A stretch of DNA of 64,000 bases from Micromonospora sp. WMMD980 (GTDB lineage: Bacteria; Actinomycetota; Actinomycetes; Mycobacteriales; Micromonosporaceae). The position numbers and the translations under genes were made by a program. The stretch is from positions 4,402,001 through 4,466,000 of the forward strand of contig NZ_JARUBE010000003.1 in assembly GCF_029626035.1 (NCBI RefSeq), read 5' to 3'. Below are positions 17,231-24,604 of the stretch, in pieces; the first letter of the stretch is position 1; every line of letters begins with the position of its first letter. The notes under the pieces were generated by a model. The model made no database searches, was not told the DNA's origin, and saw only the letters and a list, made by a program, of their open reading frames with translations.

Positions 17231-17511
17231 CAAAACTGCTCTACAGGATCAAGAGCGGCCCGGCTGACGCCGGGCCACGCGCACGCGCTACGGCCTACGG
17301 CCCCGCGCGCACGCCCACCAACACCGGGCCAACCACGAGCCCCAGCCATCGACCAGCCGGGGCCGGACGATCCCTTCACCAGCCACTCTCAACGGACGCT
17401 TCCGGGGATCGACGCCGCACCGCTACGCGGCGCGCCACCGCACGCATACCTCCGCGCCGTGATCCCAGGCACTGTGCATGACATCGGCACATCGCCATAC
17501 GTGCCTTGCCT
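17231..17511. other. Non-coding right end of the AICE
   Basis: GC-rich sequence with a small hairpin (GGCCCGGC-TGAC-GCCGGGCC near 17256-17275) and repeated CGGCCTACGGCC-like dyads. No convincing ORF. A replication origin or transfer locus would be expected in such a place, but nothing diagnostic is visible. Confidence 0.35.
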
Positions 17512-17535
17512 TTGACGGCAACGGTGACGGCAACC
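17512..17535 (+). repeat. Right attachment-like direct repeat (attR candidate) of the AICE
   Basis: Matches 10030-10053 at 23 of 24 bases (TTGACGGCAACGG then TGACGGCAACC). Just outside it is a perfect palindrome, GACTGTCGACAGTC (17551-17564), then a sharp drop in GC. I take it as the right junction. Confidence 0.65.
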
Positions 17536-17682
17536 CGAGCAGACGACCCCGACTGTCGACAGTCTACGACTACAATGCGTAATCGCCAGGAATTGGACTC
17601 GAAGAGCCAGGCAACGTTTACCCGGAACGCTGCCTGGCTCCTCCAGACCACCTTTGGGCATCAGTGCGATTTGCTGAATCCC

Positions 17683-18111
17683 TTATTCTGGATTCGCTAT
17701 CCTCGCCAGCGAGAGGGTCTCTACACCTGCCTGCAGCGCCGAGGAGAGCTCCTCCTGTGCAGCACGCCGCCGCTCTCCCAATATTGCGTCCGCCTCCTGC
17801 ATATCCGAAATTTCCTCGAATCGCCTCCATGCCTCATATACGGCCCGAGTCTGTTCAAGTGGAAGTCCGGCCAGGATAGCCGTCTCTTTAAGCCCACGCT
17901 GCAAGGCCTTCCCTTCCTTCAAGAACCACAGCGTAAACAGAGAGTGTTCTGCAATAAAGCGCCCAAGGAGCACAAGAACCTCGTGACCAAGATAGTCACA
18001 CGACAGCATTCTTATCGCAAGGTTCGCCTCAACACTCTTACTAGGTTCTAGCAGCTCACCCGGCGGCTTCCACTCATCCGGAAGCTCACTGAGCCAATCA
18101 AAATCAGCCAT
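17683..18111 (-). CDS. Putative immunity protein for the adjacent toxin fragment
   Basis: A 142-aa, probably all-helical acidic protein: MADFDWLSELPDEWKPP, then VLVLLGRFIAEHSLFTLWF and a long helix ending GVETLSLARIANPE. It lies 42 bp after the toxin-domain stop, the standard toxin-then-immunity order. Codon use is much more AT-rich than in the flanks. I do not recognise the family. Immunity function is inferred only from position and size. Confidence 0.55.
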   Translation of the reverse strand: MADFDWLSELPDEWKPPGELLEPSKSVEANLAIRMLSCDYLGHEVLVLLGRFIAEHSLFTLWFLKEGKALQRGLKETAILAGLPLEQTRAVYEAWRRFEEISDMQEADAILGERRRAAQEELSSALQAGVETLSLARIANPE

Positions 18112-18153
18112 TGGTACCGCCCCTGCTACTCCGACAACCAGCTTCCATGGACG

Positions 18154-18600
18154 CTAACCATGCTTCCTGAGTAGCCACTCAGTCGCAGCCTTCGTGCGTG
18201 TCGGTATGTCCGACACGCCGCCTGCCCGGAGAACCTGAGCACAATAAGTTACACAACTCTGCGCAGCTAGATTGTAACGTGGATACTGCCCTCTCGCCGT
18301 CCTCGCCATCATGACCTCGGCGTACGCCATTGCACCCCCCGGATTCGGCAGAGGAATGCGAACATTGATGGTGTTCGGCGATAGCGTCGCGGGGTCAAAC
18401 TCAGCCACTCCGTTCGTCGGGGTGTTCACACCACCGAACTGCTCCGTGTGAAGCACTTCATCGCCGTTCTTGACGGTGATCAGAGCATGCTTCGCATCCG
18501 GGTCGAGGTGAACGATCGCTTCTCCGCAGTTGTGTACGAGCACCGGGGTGTTGCCGGCGAGCACATAGAGTGTGTGGAACTGATCGGACGAGGCGTCCGA
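18154..18600 (-). pseudogene. Orphan C-terminal toxin module with the tail of a HINT pretoxin domain
   Basis: The minus-strand frame gives FHTLYVLAGNTPVLVHNCG, the end of a HINT self-cleaving domain in polymorphic toxins. A toxin domain of about 125 residues follows: AKHALITVKNGDEVLHTEQF, then PLPNPGGAMAYAEVMMARTA and NLAAQSCVTYCAQVLRAGGV. A conserved-looking His early and Cys late recall permuted NlpC/P60-LRAT folds, but this is a guess. The N-terminal secretion and repeat parts are missing: homology stops near 18600, where the SD of the divergent Uma2 gene begins. No confident start codon. Likely a cassette stranded by recombination. Confidence 0.65.
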
Positions 18601-18615
18601 ACGGAGGTGAGGTCG

Positions 18616-19176
18616 GTGAGCGCAGCTCCCTTGGAGCCCTACAGCTCGCACGTGGGCCCGTGGACCGAGGCCGACTACCTCACGCTGGGCGACAGCCACG
18701 ACCGCGTCGAACTGCTCGACGGGGGCCTGATCGTGAGCCCTGCCCCGAGTCGGCGGCACCAGCGGGTGGCACGACGGCTGGCGAACGCTGTCGAGATGGC
18801 GGCCGAACCGGTCGGCCTGTTCGTCTACGACGCCATCGACGTGCGGCTGGGAGCCGACCGGATCGTGATCCCGGATCTCGTCGTCACCGATGCTGACGAC
18901 GACGGAGTGATCCTGGATGCCGGCCGCGTCGCGCTTGTCGGCGAAATCGTCTCGCCCGGCGACGCCGCCGCCGGCCGGCTGGTCAAGATGCAGCTCTACG
19001 CGATCGCCCGCATCCCGTTCTACCTGCTGGTCGAGCAGGACGGGGACACCCACTCGCTGCGGCTGCACCGGCTCGACGAGGGGCACTACGTCGAGGACCG
19101 CGTGGCGAAGGCTGGTGAGACGCTCAGCGTGACCGAGCCGTTCCGCTGGGCGATGGATCCGGCCACGCTCCGCTGA
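18616..19176 (+). CDS. Uma2 family (DUF820) putative endonuclease
   Basis: A 186-aa protein of the Uma2 family, which has a PD-(D/E)XK nuclease-like fold: WTEADYLTLGDSHDRVELLD, GGLIVSPAPSRRHQRVARRL, DIDVRLGADRIVIPDLVVTD-type metal site, then EIVSPGDAAAGRLVKMQLYA with the family ExVSPG motif. GTG 18616 is chosen for GGAGGTGA 5 nt upstream. The biological role is unknown; members often occur in large paralogous sets. It abuts the truncated toxin head-to-head. Confidence 0.85.
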   Translation: MSAAPLEPYSSHVGPWTEADYLTLGDSHDRVELLDGGLIVSPAPSRRHQRVARRLANAVEMAAEPVGLFVYDAIDVRLGADRIVIPDLVVTDADDDGVILDAGRVALVGEIVSPGDAAAGRLVKMQLYAIARIPFYLLVEQDGDTHSLRLHRLDEGHYVEDRVAKAGETLSVTEPFRWAMDPATLR

Positions 19177-19269
19177 ACGAAGTGAAAATTTTCTTGCATC
19201 CTATTGCGATCTAGGGCACTAACCTCCAAAGATGGGCGTCAATCAGTAGACGTCCTCTGGAGGCACCCC

Positions 19270-20022
19270 ATGGCCCGTACCAGACTTTCCGTGCGCCAGC
19301 TGCTCGCCGCCGGCCTCACCGTGGCCGCCACCGCGGCCGCGGCCCTCGTGGCGACCGCCGGACCGGCCGCCGCCGCGACCACCCCCGGCGTCGACGTCTC
19401 CCGCTACCAGGGCAGCATCAACTGGACCAGTGCGCGCAACGCCGGCATCCAGTTCGCCTTCATCAAGGCCACCGAGGGCACCAGCTACAAGGACCCGAAC
19501 TTCAACTCGAACTACGTGAACGCCTACAACGCCGGTGTGATCCGGGGTGCCTACCACTTCGCCCGGCCGAACATCTCCGCCGGCTCCACCCAGGCGAACT
19601 ATCTGGCCAGCAACGGCGGCGCCTGGTCGGCGGACAGCCGTACGCTGCCCGCCGCGCTGGACATCGAGGCCAACCCGTACAGCGGTGGCTACTGCTACGG
19701 CCTGAGCACCACCGGCATGCGCAACTGGGTCCAGTCCTTCCTCAACACCTACAAGTCCCGCACCGGCCGGTACGCGGTCATCTACACCACCACGAGCTGG
19801 TGGAACCAGTGCACCGGCAGCTGGACCGGCCCGTGGGCCAACCACCCGCTCTGGCTCGCCCGCTGGTCCAGCACGCCGGGCGCCCTGCCGGCCGGCGCGT
19901 CGGTCTGGAGCTTCTGGCAGTACACCAGCACCGGCAGCGTCTCCGGGATCAGCGGCAACGTCGACCGCAACTACTGGAACGGTGACCGGAGCCGGCTGAT
20001 CGCCCTGGCCAACAACACCTGA
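19270..20022 (+). CDS. Secreted GH25 lysozyme
   Basis: Muramidase that cuts the MurNAc-GlcNAc bond of peptidoglycan. The 250-aa product has a signal peptide (positive MARTRLSVRQ, hydrophobic core, cleavage near GPAAAATT) and a full GH25 domain: GVDVSRYQGSINW, FAFIKATEG, GAYHFARP, ALDIEANP (catalytic acids) and LWLARWSSTPG. ATG 19270 has GGAGG 7-8 nt upstream. It is single and monocistronic, with a strong terminator after it. Function in wall turnover or competition cannot be told apart. Confidence 0.94.
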   Translation: MARTRLSVRQLLAAGLTVAATAAAALVATAGPAAAATTPGVDVSRYQGSINWTSARNAGIQFAFIKATEGTSYKDPNFNSNYVNAYNAGVIRGAYHFARPNISAGSTQANYLASNGGAWSADSRTLPAALDIEANPYSGGYCYGLSTTGMRNWVQSFLNTYKSRTGRYAVIYTTTSWWNQCTGSWTGPWANHPLWLARWSSTPGALPAGASVWSFWQYTSTGSVSGISGNVDRNYWNGDRSRLIALANNT

Positions 20023-20034
20023 CGGACGCACGGA

Positions 20035-20067
20035 AGCGGGACCGCCCCGATCTGGGGCGGTCCCGCT
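20035..20067. terminator. Terminator between the GH25 gene and the small membrane gene
   Basis: AGCGGGACCGCCCC (20035-20048) and GGGGCGGTCCCGCT (20054-20067) form a perfect 14-bp stem with a 5-nt loop. Confidence 0.85.
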
Positions 20068-20093
20068 GTCGTCGTACCGTCTTGGTTCTCGCC

Positions 20094-20309
20094 TCAGGCC
20101 CGGCGCCGCGCGGCGGTCGCCATGGGCACGGTCGCGGGTCGCCGGGTCCAGCGCCACACCGCCACCCCGGCGACGGTCAGGGTGAGCACGCCGAGGACCG
20201 CGACCGGCGCGGACAGGCCGGCGGCGACCAGCAGCAGGACGGCGTCGCCGAGCGCGACCAGCATCCACAGTGCCAGCCGGGGGCCGGTGTCCCTGTGTCG
20301 GTAACCCAT
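20094..20309 (-). CDS. Small two-helix membrane protein
   Basis: A 71-aa product with two membrane segments (LALWMLVALGDAVLLLVAAG and VAVLGVLTLTVAGVAVW) and a basic tail RWTRRPATVPMATAARRRA. ATG 20309 is preceded by AAGGAGGTG with 4-5 nt spacing, a very strong SD. No family recognised. Confidence 0.7.
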   Translation of the reverse strand: MGYRHRDTGPRLALWMLVALGDAVLLLVAAGLSAPVAVLGVLTLTVAGVAVWRWTRRPATVPMATAARRRA

Positions 20310-20396
20310 GTCGCACCTCCTTCGTCGTCGGGGTGTTCATACCCCCGACTACGGAAAGTCATGCGAACCAGTTTCACACCGGCGAGACTCCCAGCG

Positions 20397-22391
20397 TCAG
20401 TTGCGGCGATCCGGCACGAAGCCCTTGGTGATGATGTCGAAGTTGGGCAGGTTGGCCTGCCAGTCCTTCGCCGGGACCTCCCAGCGCAGCGCGAAGCCCC
20501 GGTTGCTGGCCGTCGCCACACCCCGGTTACGCACGTGGAACCGGACGTTGCCGCTGCGCGTCTCCAGCCAGTCCCAGTCGGCGCAGGTGCGGTAGTAGCC
20601 GTCGCACCGGGTGATGCTGAGGTACTTGTAGTTCCGGACGTAGTTCTTCCGGGCCGACTCCTTGCTCTTCCAGTCGGCCTCCGCGTCCTTCTCCGGGCTG
20701 TCCGTCCACTGCATGAACAGCACCCGATTGGTACCACCGACCTCGTAGAGCGTGACCTGATTCCCCTCCGCCTTGGCCTGAAAGTTCTTCGGGATCGGCA
20801 CCTTGAAGCCGTTCGAGCCGGTGTAGTACTTCCAGCCGGCCGGCAGCACAAACCCGGTCGGGGACGGGCTCGCCGACGGCGACGGGCTGGCCGACGGGCT
20901 GGCCGACGAGGCGGCCGCGCTCGGTGCGGCGCTGGCGGTCGGCGCGGGCGGGCCCGCCGACGCCACCGAGGAGCCGGCCGTCGGCCCGCCGCCGTCACCG
21001 TCGTCGTCGCCGTTGTTGAGCAGGGGCAGGGCCACCGCCAGCCCAACCAGGAGCACCAGGACCAGCGCGCCGATCAGCAGGTTGCGCCGGTTCGGCGCGG
21101 TCTTGACGCCGGACGGCACGGTGGCCCGGCCGGGGGAGGGCGCCGGACTGACCGGGGCGGAGTCGGACGGGGCCGGGCGCTGCGCGGGAGCCGTGACCGG
21201 CTCCCCGTCGAGCCGGGTCTCGTCGAGCGCGGGGGCGGCGTCGTCCCCCCGGCTCTCGTCGAGCGCGGGGACGTCGTCCACCCGGGTCGCGTCGACCGGC
21301 GGGTCGGCGTCGAGCGTGGTCGTCGGGTCGGCGACCGGCGGCGACACCTTCGCGGTCGGGCCCGCGTCCGAGATGGGTGCCGGCACCTTCGCGGTCGGGT
21401 CGGCGGACGCCGCCGTACCCCCGGTGACCGCCACCCCGGACGCGCCGGCGGCCGCGCGTTGCACCTGGTCGTCGGCCGGACGCGGCGCCGGCACCAACGG
21501 CGGCCGCGGCGCGCGCGGACCGTTCGGCCCCGGCCGGCGTACGCCGTCCAACAGGGAAATGCTCTTGGCCCGCCGCCCGGCGGCCTTGCGCAGCATGCGC
21601 TCCGCCACCTCGGCGGTGATCCGCTCGTCCGGGTCCTTGCGCAGCAGCCCTTGCAACACCGGCTTGAGCGGCCCGGCGTTGCGCGGCGGCGGCATCGGCT
21701 CGGTGGCGAGCGCCGCCAACGTGGCGATGGCCGACGGGCGCGCGTAGGGCGACTTGCCCTCCACCGCGGCGTAGAGCGTGGCGCCCAGCGACCACAGATC
21801 GGCCTCCGGCCCGGCCGTGCCGTCCCGCGCCCGCTCCGGCGAGATGTAGGCGGGTGAGCCCAGCACCATGCCGGTGCGGGTCACGTTCGGGTCGCCGGGG
21901 ATGGTCGCCAGGCCGAAGTCGGTGAGCACCACCCGGCCGTCCTCGCCGAGCAGCACGTTGCCCGGCTTGACGTCGCGGTGCATGATGCCGGCCTTGTGCG
22001 CGGCCTTCAGCGCGCCCAGCACGCCGAGGCCGATCTCGACCGCCTTGGCCGCCGAGACCGGGCCGTCCTCGGCGATCGTGTCCTGCAACGACTTCGACGC
22101 CACGTATTCCATGACGATCCACGGATCGCCGTCGGTGCGCAGCACGTCGAAGATGCGGACCACGTTGACGTTGTTGAGGCGGGCGATGGCCCGCGCCTCG
22201 CGCAGCGAGCGTTCCCGCATCTCACGGCGCTCGTCGGGGGTGAGGCCGGGCGGCGGGACCAGCTCCTTGATGGCGACGTCGCGGTGCAGCACCTCGTCCC
22301 GCGCCTTCCAGACGCGGCCCATGCCGCCCTGACCGAGCGGCGTGAGAAGCCGATACCGGTCAGCGACGAGTTGGGGAAGTGCGTTCGACAT
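20397..22391 (-). CDS. Receptor-type serine/threonine protein kinase
   Basis: A 664-aa PknB-type kinase. The N-terminal Hanks domain has GQGGMGRVWKA (20-30), catalytic AIKE Lys 42, HRDVKPGNVLL, DFGLA and YISPERA. A Pro/Asp-rich cytosolic linker follows, then one membrane helix (LLIGALVLVLLVGLAVALPLL), a Ser/Pro stalk and an extracytoplasmic domain starting LPAGWKYYTGSNGFKVPIPK with two Cys. There are no PASTA repeats. ATG 22391 is the first codon of the kinase domain. The outer domain resembles that of the kinase at 53861, suggesting a shared sensor type. Confidence 0.93.
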   Translation of the reverse strand: MSNALPQLVADRYRLLTPLGQGGMGRVWKARDEVLHRDVAIKELVPPPGLTPDERREMRERSLREARAIARLNNVNVVRIFDVLRTDGDPWIVMEYVASKSLQDTIAEDGPVSAAKAVEIGLGVLGALKAAHKAGIMHRDVKPGNVLLGEDGRVVLTDFGLATIPGDPNVTRTGMVLGSPAYISPERARDGTAGPEADLWSLGATLYAAVEGKSPYARPSAIATLAALATEPMPPPRNAGPLKPVLQGLLRKDPDERITAEVAERMLRKAAGRRAKSISLLDGVRRPGPNGPRAPRPPLVPAPRPADDQVQRAAAGASGVAVTGGTAASADPTAKVPAPISDAGPTAKVSPPVADPTTTLDADPPVDATRVDDVPALDESRGDDAAPALDETRLDGEPVTAPAQRPAPSDSAPVSPAPSPGRATVPSGVKTAPNRRNLLIGALVLVLLVGLAVALPLLNNGDDDGDGGGPTAGSSVASAGPPAPTASAAPSAAASSASPSASPSPSASPSPTGFVLPAGWKYYTGSNGFKVPIPKNFQAKAEGNQVTLYEVGGTNRVLFMQWTDSPEKDAEADWKSKESARKNYVRNYKYLSITRCDGYYRTCADWDWLETRSGNVRFHVRNRGVATASNRGFALRWEVPAKDWQANLPNFDIITKGFVPDRRN

Positions 22392-22482
22392 CGCAGAAAC
22401 GGTACCCGGCCGCTCCGACGCGCACACCGCCGGCACGCCACTGTATGCCGACCGTCGAGTTCGCGACGCGTACCCTGGGTCC

Positions 22483-22695
22483 ATGTCTGCCGAAGAGCCG
22501 ATGTTCCGGGTCGTCCGTGGCGTGCCCACCGCCGAGGAGCTGGCCGCTCTGGTCGGCGCCATCGTGGTCCGCACCCGGCCCGTCGCCGCCGCCGCACCGC
22601 CCGCCGTGTCGCGGTGGTCGCGCAGCGCCCACCGCGCCGGCGCGACGCTCGCCGCAGGTCCCGGCGCGTGGCGCGCCTCGGGCCTTCCCCGCTGA
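22483..22695 (+). CDS. accE: Acyl-CoA carboxylase epsilon subunit
   Basis: A 70-aa product, FRVVRGVPTAEELAALVGAI then SRWSRSAHRAG, the typical sequence of the small epsilon subunit that stabilises actinobacterial acyl-CoA carboxylase complexes. ATG 22483 has TACCCT (22471-22476) 6 nt upstream, a leaderless start. It normally follows the beta gene directly; here it is about 16 kb away, with maf and the alpha gene further on. Confidence 0.85.
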   Translation: MSAEEPMFRVVRGVPTAEELAALVGAIVVRTRPVAAAAPPAVSRWSRSAHRAGATLAAGPGAWRASGLPR

Positions 22696-22796
22696 AACCT
22701 TCCCCGCGTACGCGAGCCGGGCTGGGGCTGCCGGGATCCGCGCGGAGCCATTAACCTCACTCAGGGAAACCGTGCGGTGACGGGCAGGGAGGTCCG

Positions 22797-23249
22797 ATGA
22801 TCCCGGAGGACAACCGGCCAGCCGGCTGGCTGCGTGACTACGGCGGCATCGAGGCCGACATCCGACAGATGAGGGAGTTCGCCGACCGACTCCAGGACGA
22901 GGTCACCCGCAACTACGCCCCCCACCTGTCCTACATCGCCGACGACATGAAGGCCCTGGTGCCCAACCCGGCCGACGCCTTCATCGAGCTGGTCCAGTTC
23001 CTCCAGGCCCACCACGAGACGCAGAAGGCCGCGGTCAGCGCCGTCTGGGACCTGGCGCCCGCCACCGGCCGGCTCGCCGACGCCGCCGGCCGGATCGCCG
23101 CCCACTACGACGACTCCGACGCCTTCTCCTCCGCCCGAGTCGCCGACGTCGAGCGGGCACTCGCCACACCCACCACCACGGCCGCCCGCCCGACCCCACC
23201 ACTGGCCGACCCCACCGGCCCCGACCAGGGGCGGGTGGTCCTGCCGTGA
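22797..23249 (+). CDS. WXG100/ESX-like small helical protein
   Basis: A 150-aa product: GWLRDYGGIEADIRQMREFA, a helical stretch, and a Pro-rich tail TPTTTAARPTPPLADPTGP. The helical N-terminal 110 residues and position before a second similar protein and a mycosin suggest a type VII-associated substrate or chaperone. No WXG motif proper is seen. GGGAGG lies 5 nt before ATG 22797. The next gene overlaps by 4 nt (GTGA). Confidence 0.6.
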   Translation: MIPEDNRPAGWLRDYGGIEADIRQMREFADRLQDEVTRNYAPHLSYIADDMKALVPNPADAFIELVQFLQAHHETQKAAVSAVWDLAPATGRLADAAGRIAAHYDDSDAFSSARVADVERALATPTTTAARPTPPLADPTGPDQGRVVLP

Positions 23250-24604
23250 TCGAACGGGGCGGCGGACGCACCTCCGGGCTCACCGACTGGCGGCTGATGG
23301 ACGTGCTCAGCATGTGGGCGTGCCTGCACGACCAGGACACCACCGGCCAGTGGAAGCAGGTCGCCGGCTGGCGCAAGGTCTGCGACCTCGCGCTGGCGCA
23401 CCTGGGCCGGCTGCGGGAATACCGTCGCGGGCTCGCCGAGGCGTGGCCGCCCGAGACCAACGCCGCCGCGCGGGCCTACGTGGGCGAACTCGACCAACTC
23501 ATCGACCGGGTGCAGCGCACCCACGACGCGGCCGCCGCGAACTACGACGCGCTCGCCGCCGCCGCCCGCGCCATCGGCGGCGCCCGCGCCGAGTTGCAGC
23601 CGCTCTACGACGAGTACGCGACCAAGCTCGGCCAGAAGCGGGCTTACGAGGCGACGATCGCCGACCCGAAGGCGGTGGCTGGCAGCCGGTTGCCGGAACG
23701 TCCGCCGGTCACGAACGACGACCTGGAGCAGTTGAACGTACGGGCGCGCGGGTTGATGACGGGGTTGAGCGGGGAACTCCAGCTCGCCCAGGTCATGCTC
23801 CAACGCCCGCCAGCACCAGTTCGACCTGGTCGCCAGGTAAACGACCCTGATATATACGGACAGGCCCCACCTGCCATTCCGCCAGTTTTGCCGATTTCAA
23901 TACCATCCTCAACAGGAAACCACACCCCCAAAATGGCGGCCCTTTCTGCAACGCCGGCACGGCCGTCGACACCCGCAGCGGGGGCTGTTGGGCCAATCTT
24001 GGGAGGGGCTGGAACGGCCCAATCACCTACCCAAGCGACCCCACCGATCAATACGACTCCCGCCGCATCACCCGGATACAGCGCCCAGGCCGCCATACCG
24101 CCACTGAACGGCATGGAGGGGCGCTTGCCCACTCGCCCCGAACTTTCCGTCCCCCCGAACCTCCGCCCTGGCGAAGGACTTGCGGTTCGCCCGTCGCCGC
24201 CCAGCCCTCCTCGGCCAACGCTTCCTAGCGGCTTCATCGGTTCGCCGCCCGGCACCGGCATCAGCCAGCCAGCGTCTGGCACTCCGCGACGAGTTAATCC
24301 CGTAGGAGGAGTAATCGGGGGAGGTGGCGCGGGGACTGCCCCAAGCGGATCTGCGGGTTCTAGGCCGGGAACAGGACGATTCACTCCACCGCTGGGGAAC
24401 CAGAGCGCTTTCCCAGTAGGCGGTTCCCCGACCAACACGACCAGGATTGGGCGAATAGGTTCGAATCGAGAAGAATCGGATGAAAAACCGAACTGGGACC
24501 CGGATCACCCATGGCAGACGAGCCGAGGGGTCAACCCCGTAATGCTTCCCCCAGAAGAAGAAGGGCCAATAGATCCTGGCCCCGCAATTGGCTTCGACCG
24601 GTGA
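23246..24604 (+). CDS. Type VII-associated protein with helical N-terminus and Pro/Gly-rich C-terminus
   Basis: A 452-aa product. Residues 1-190 are helical with ANYDALAAAARAIGGARAEL and other heptad-like stretches. From about residue 195 it is low-complexity, rich in Pro, Gly, Ser and Thr, ending PIDPGPAIGFDR. The GTG start overlaps the previous stop, and its own stop overlaps the mycosin start, so the three genes are coupled. The C-terminal half has clearly lower GC3 than the N-terminal half. PPE-like secretion is possible but unproven. Confidence 0.6.
   Translation: MIERGGGRTSGLTDWRLMDVLSMWACLHDQDTTGQWKQVAGWRKVCDLALAHLGRLREYRRGLAEAWPPETNAAARAYVGELDQLIDRVQRTHDAAAANYDALAAAARAIGGARAELQPLYDEYATKLGQKRAYEATIADPKAVAGSRLPERPPVTNDDLEQLNVRARGLMTGLSGELQLAQVMLQRPPAPVRPGRQVNDPDIYGQAPPAIPPVLPISIPSSTGNHTPKMAALSATPARPSTPAAGAVGPILGGAGTAQSPTQATPPINTTPAASPGYSAQAAIPPLNGMEGRLPTRPELSVPPNLRPGEGLAVRPSPPSPPRPTLPSGFIGSPPGTGISQPASGTPRRVNPVGGVIGGGGAGTAPSGSAGSRPGTGRFTPPLGNQSAFPVGGSPTNTTRIGRIGSNREESDEKPNWDPDHPWQTSRGVNPVMLPPEEEGPIDPGPAIGFDR

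Larger units (their letters stand above)
10030..17535. mobile_element. Compact actinomycete integrative and conjugative element (AICE), about 7.5 kb
   Basis: The element has the pSAM2-type module set: tyrosine integrase, Xis, RepSA-like rolling-circle initiator, one FtsK/SpoIIIE-type DNA translocase and a divergent GntR (KorSA-like) repressor. These genes overlap as one minus-strand operon starting at 16462. A Nudix/XRE pair and a small CxxC protein lie near the left end. Boundaries rest on the direct repeat at 10030 and 17512. It is shorter than most AICEs, and no spd genes are visible beyond one unidentified 107-aa protein. Confidence 0.8.

Noticed and set aside
17580..17650. Hairpin GAGCCAGGCAACG/CGCTGCCTGGCTC next to attR considered as a tRNA-like attB
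   Set aside because: It cannot be folded into a tRNA cloverleaf and has no TTCGA loop; at most a terminator-like stem.
17376..17661. Two overlapping minus-strand ORFs across the attR candidate
   Set aside because: No SD, no recognisable domain, and they cross the repeat and an abrupt GC change; most likely chance frames.
20940..21010. Repetitive GCCGACGGGCT stretch considered as a CRISPR or tandem repeat
   Set aside because: It is the Ser/Pro/Ala-rich stalk of the kinase at 20397, in frame.
24511..24600. ATG 24511 as mycosin start
   Set aside because: It would give a 94-nt overlap and a long basic extension before the signal peptide; GTG 24601 gives a GTGA overlap and a normal signal peptide.
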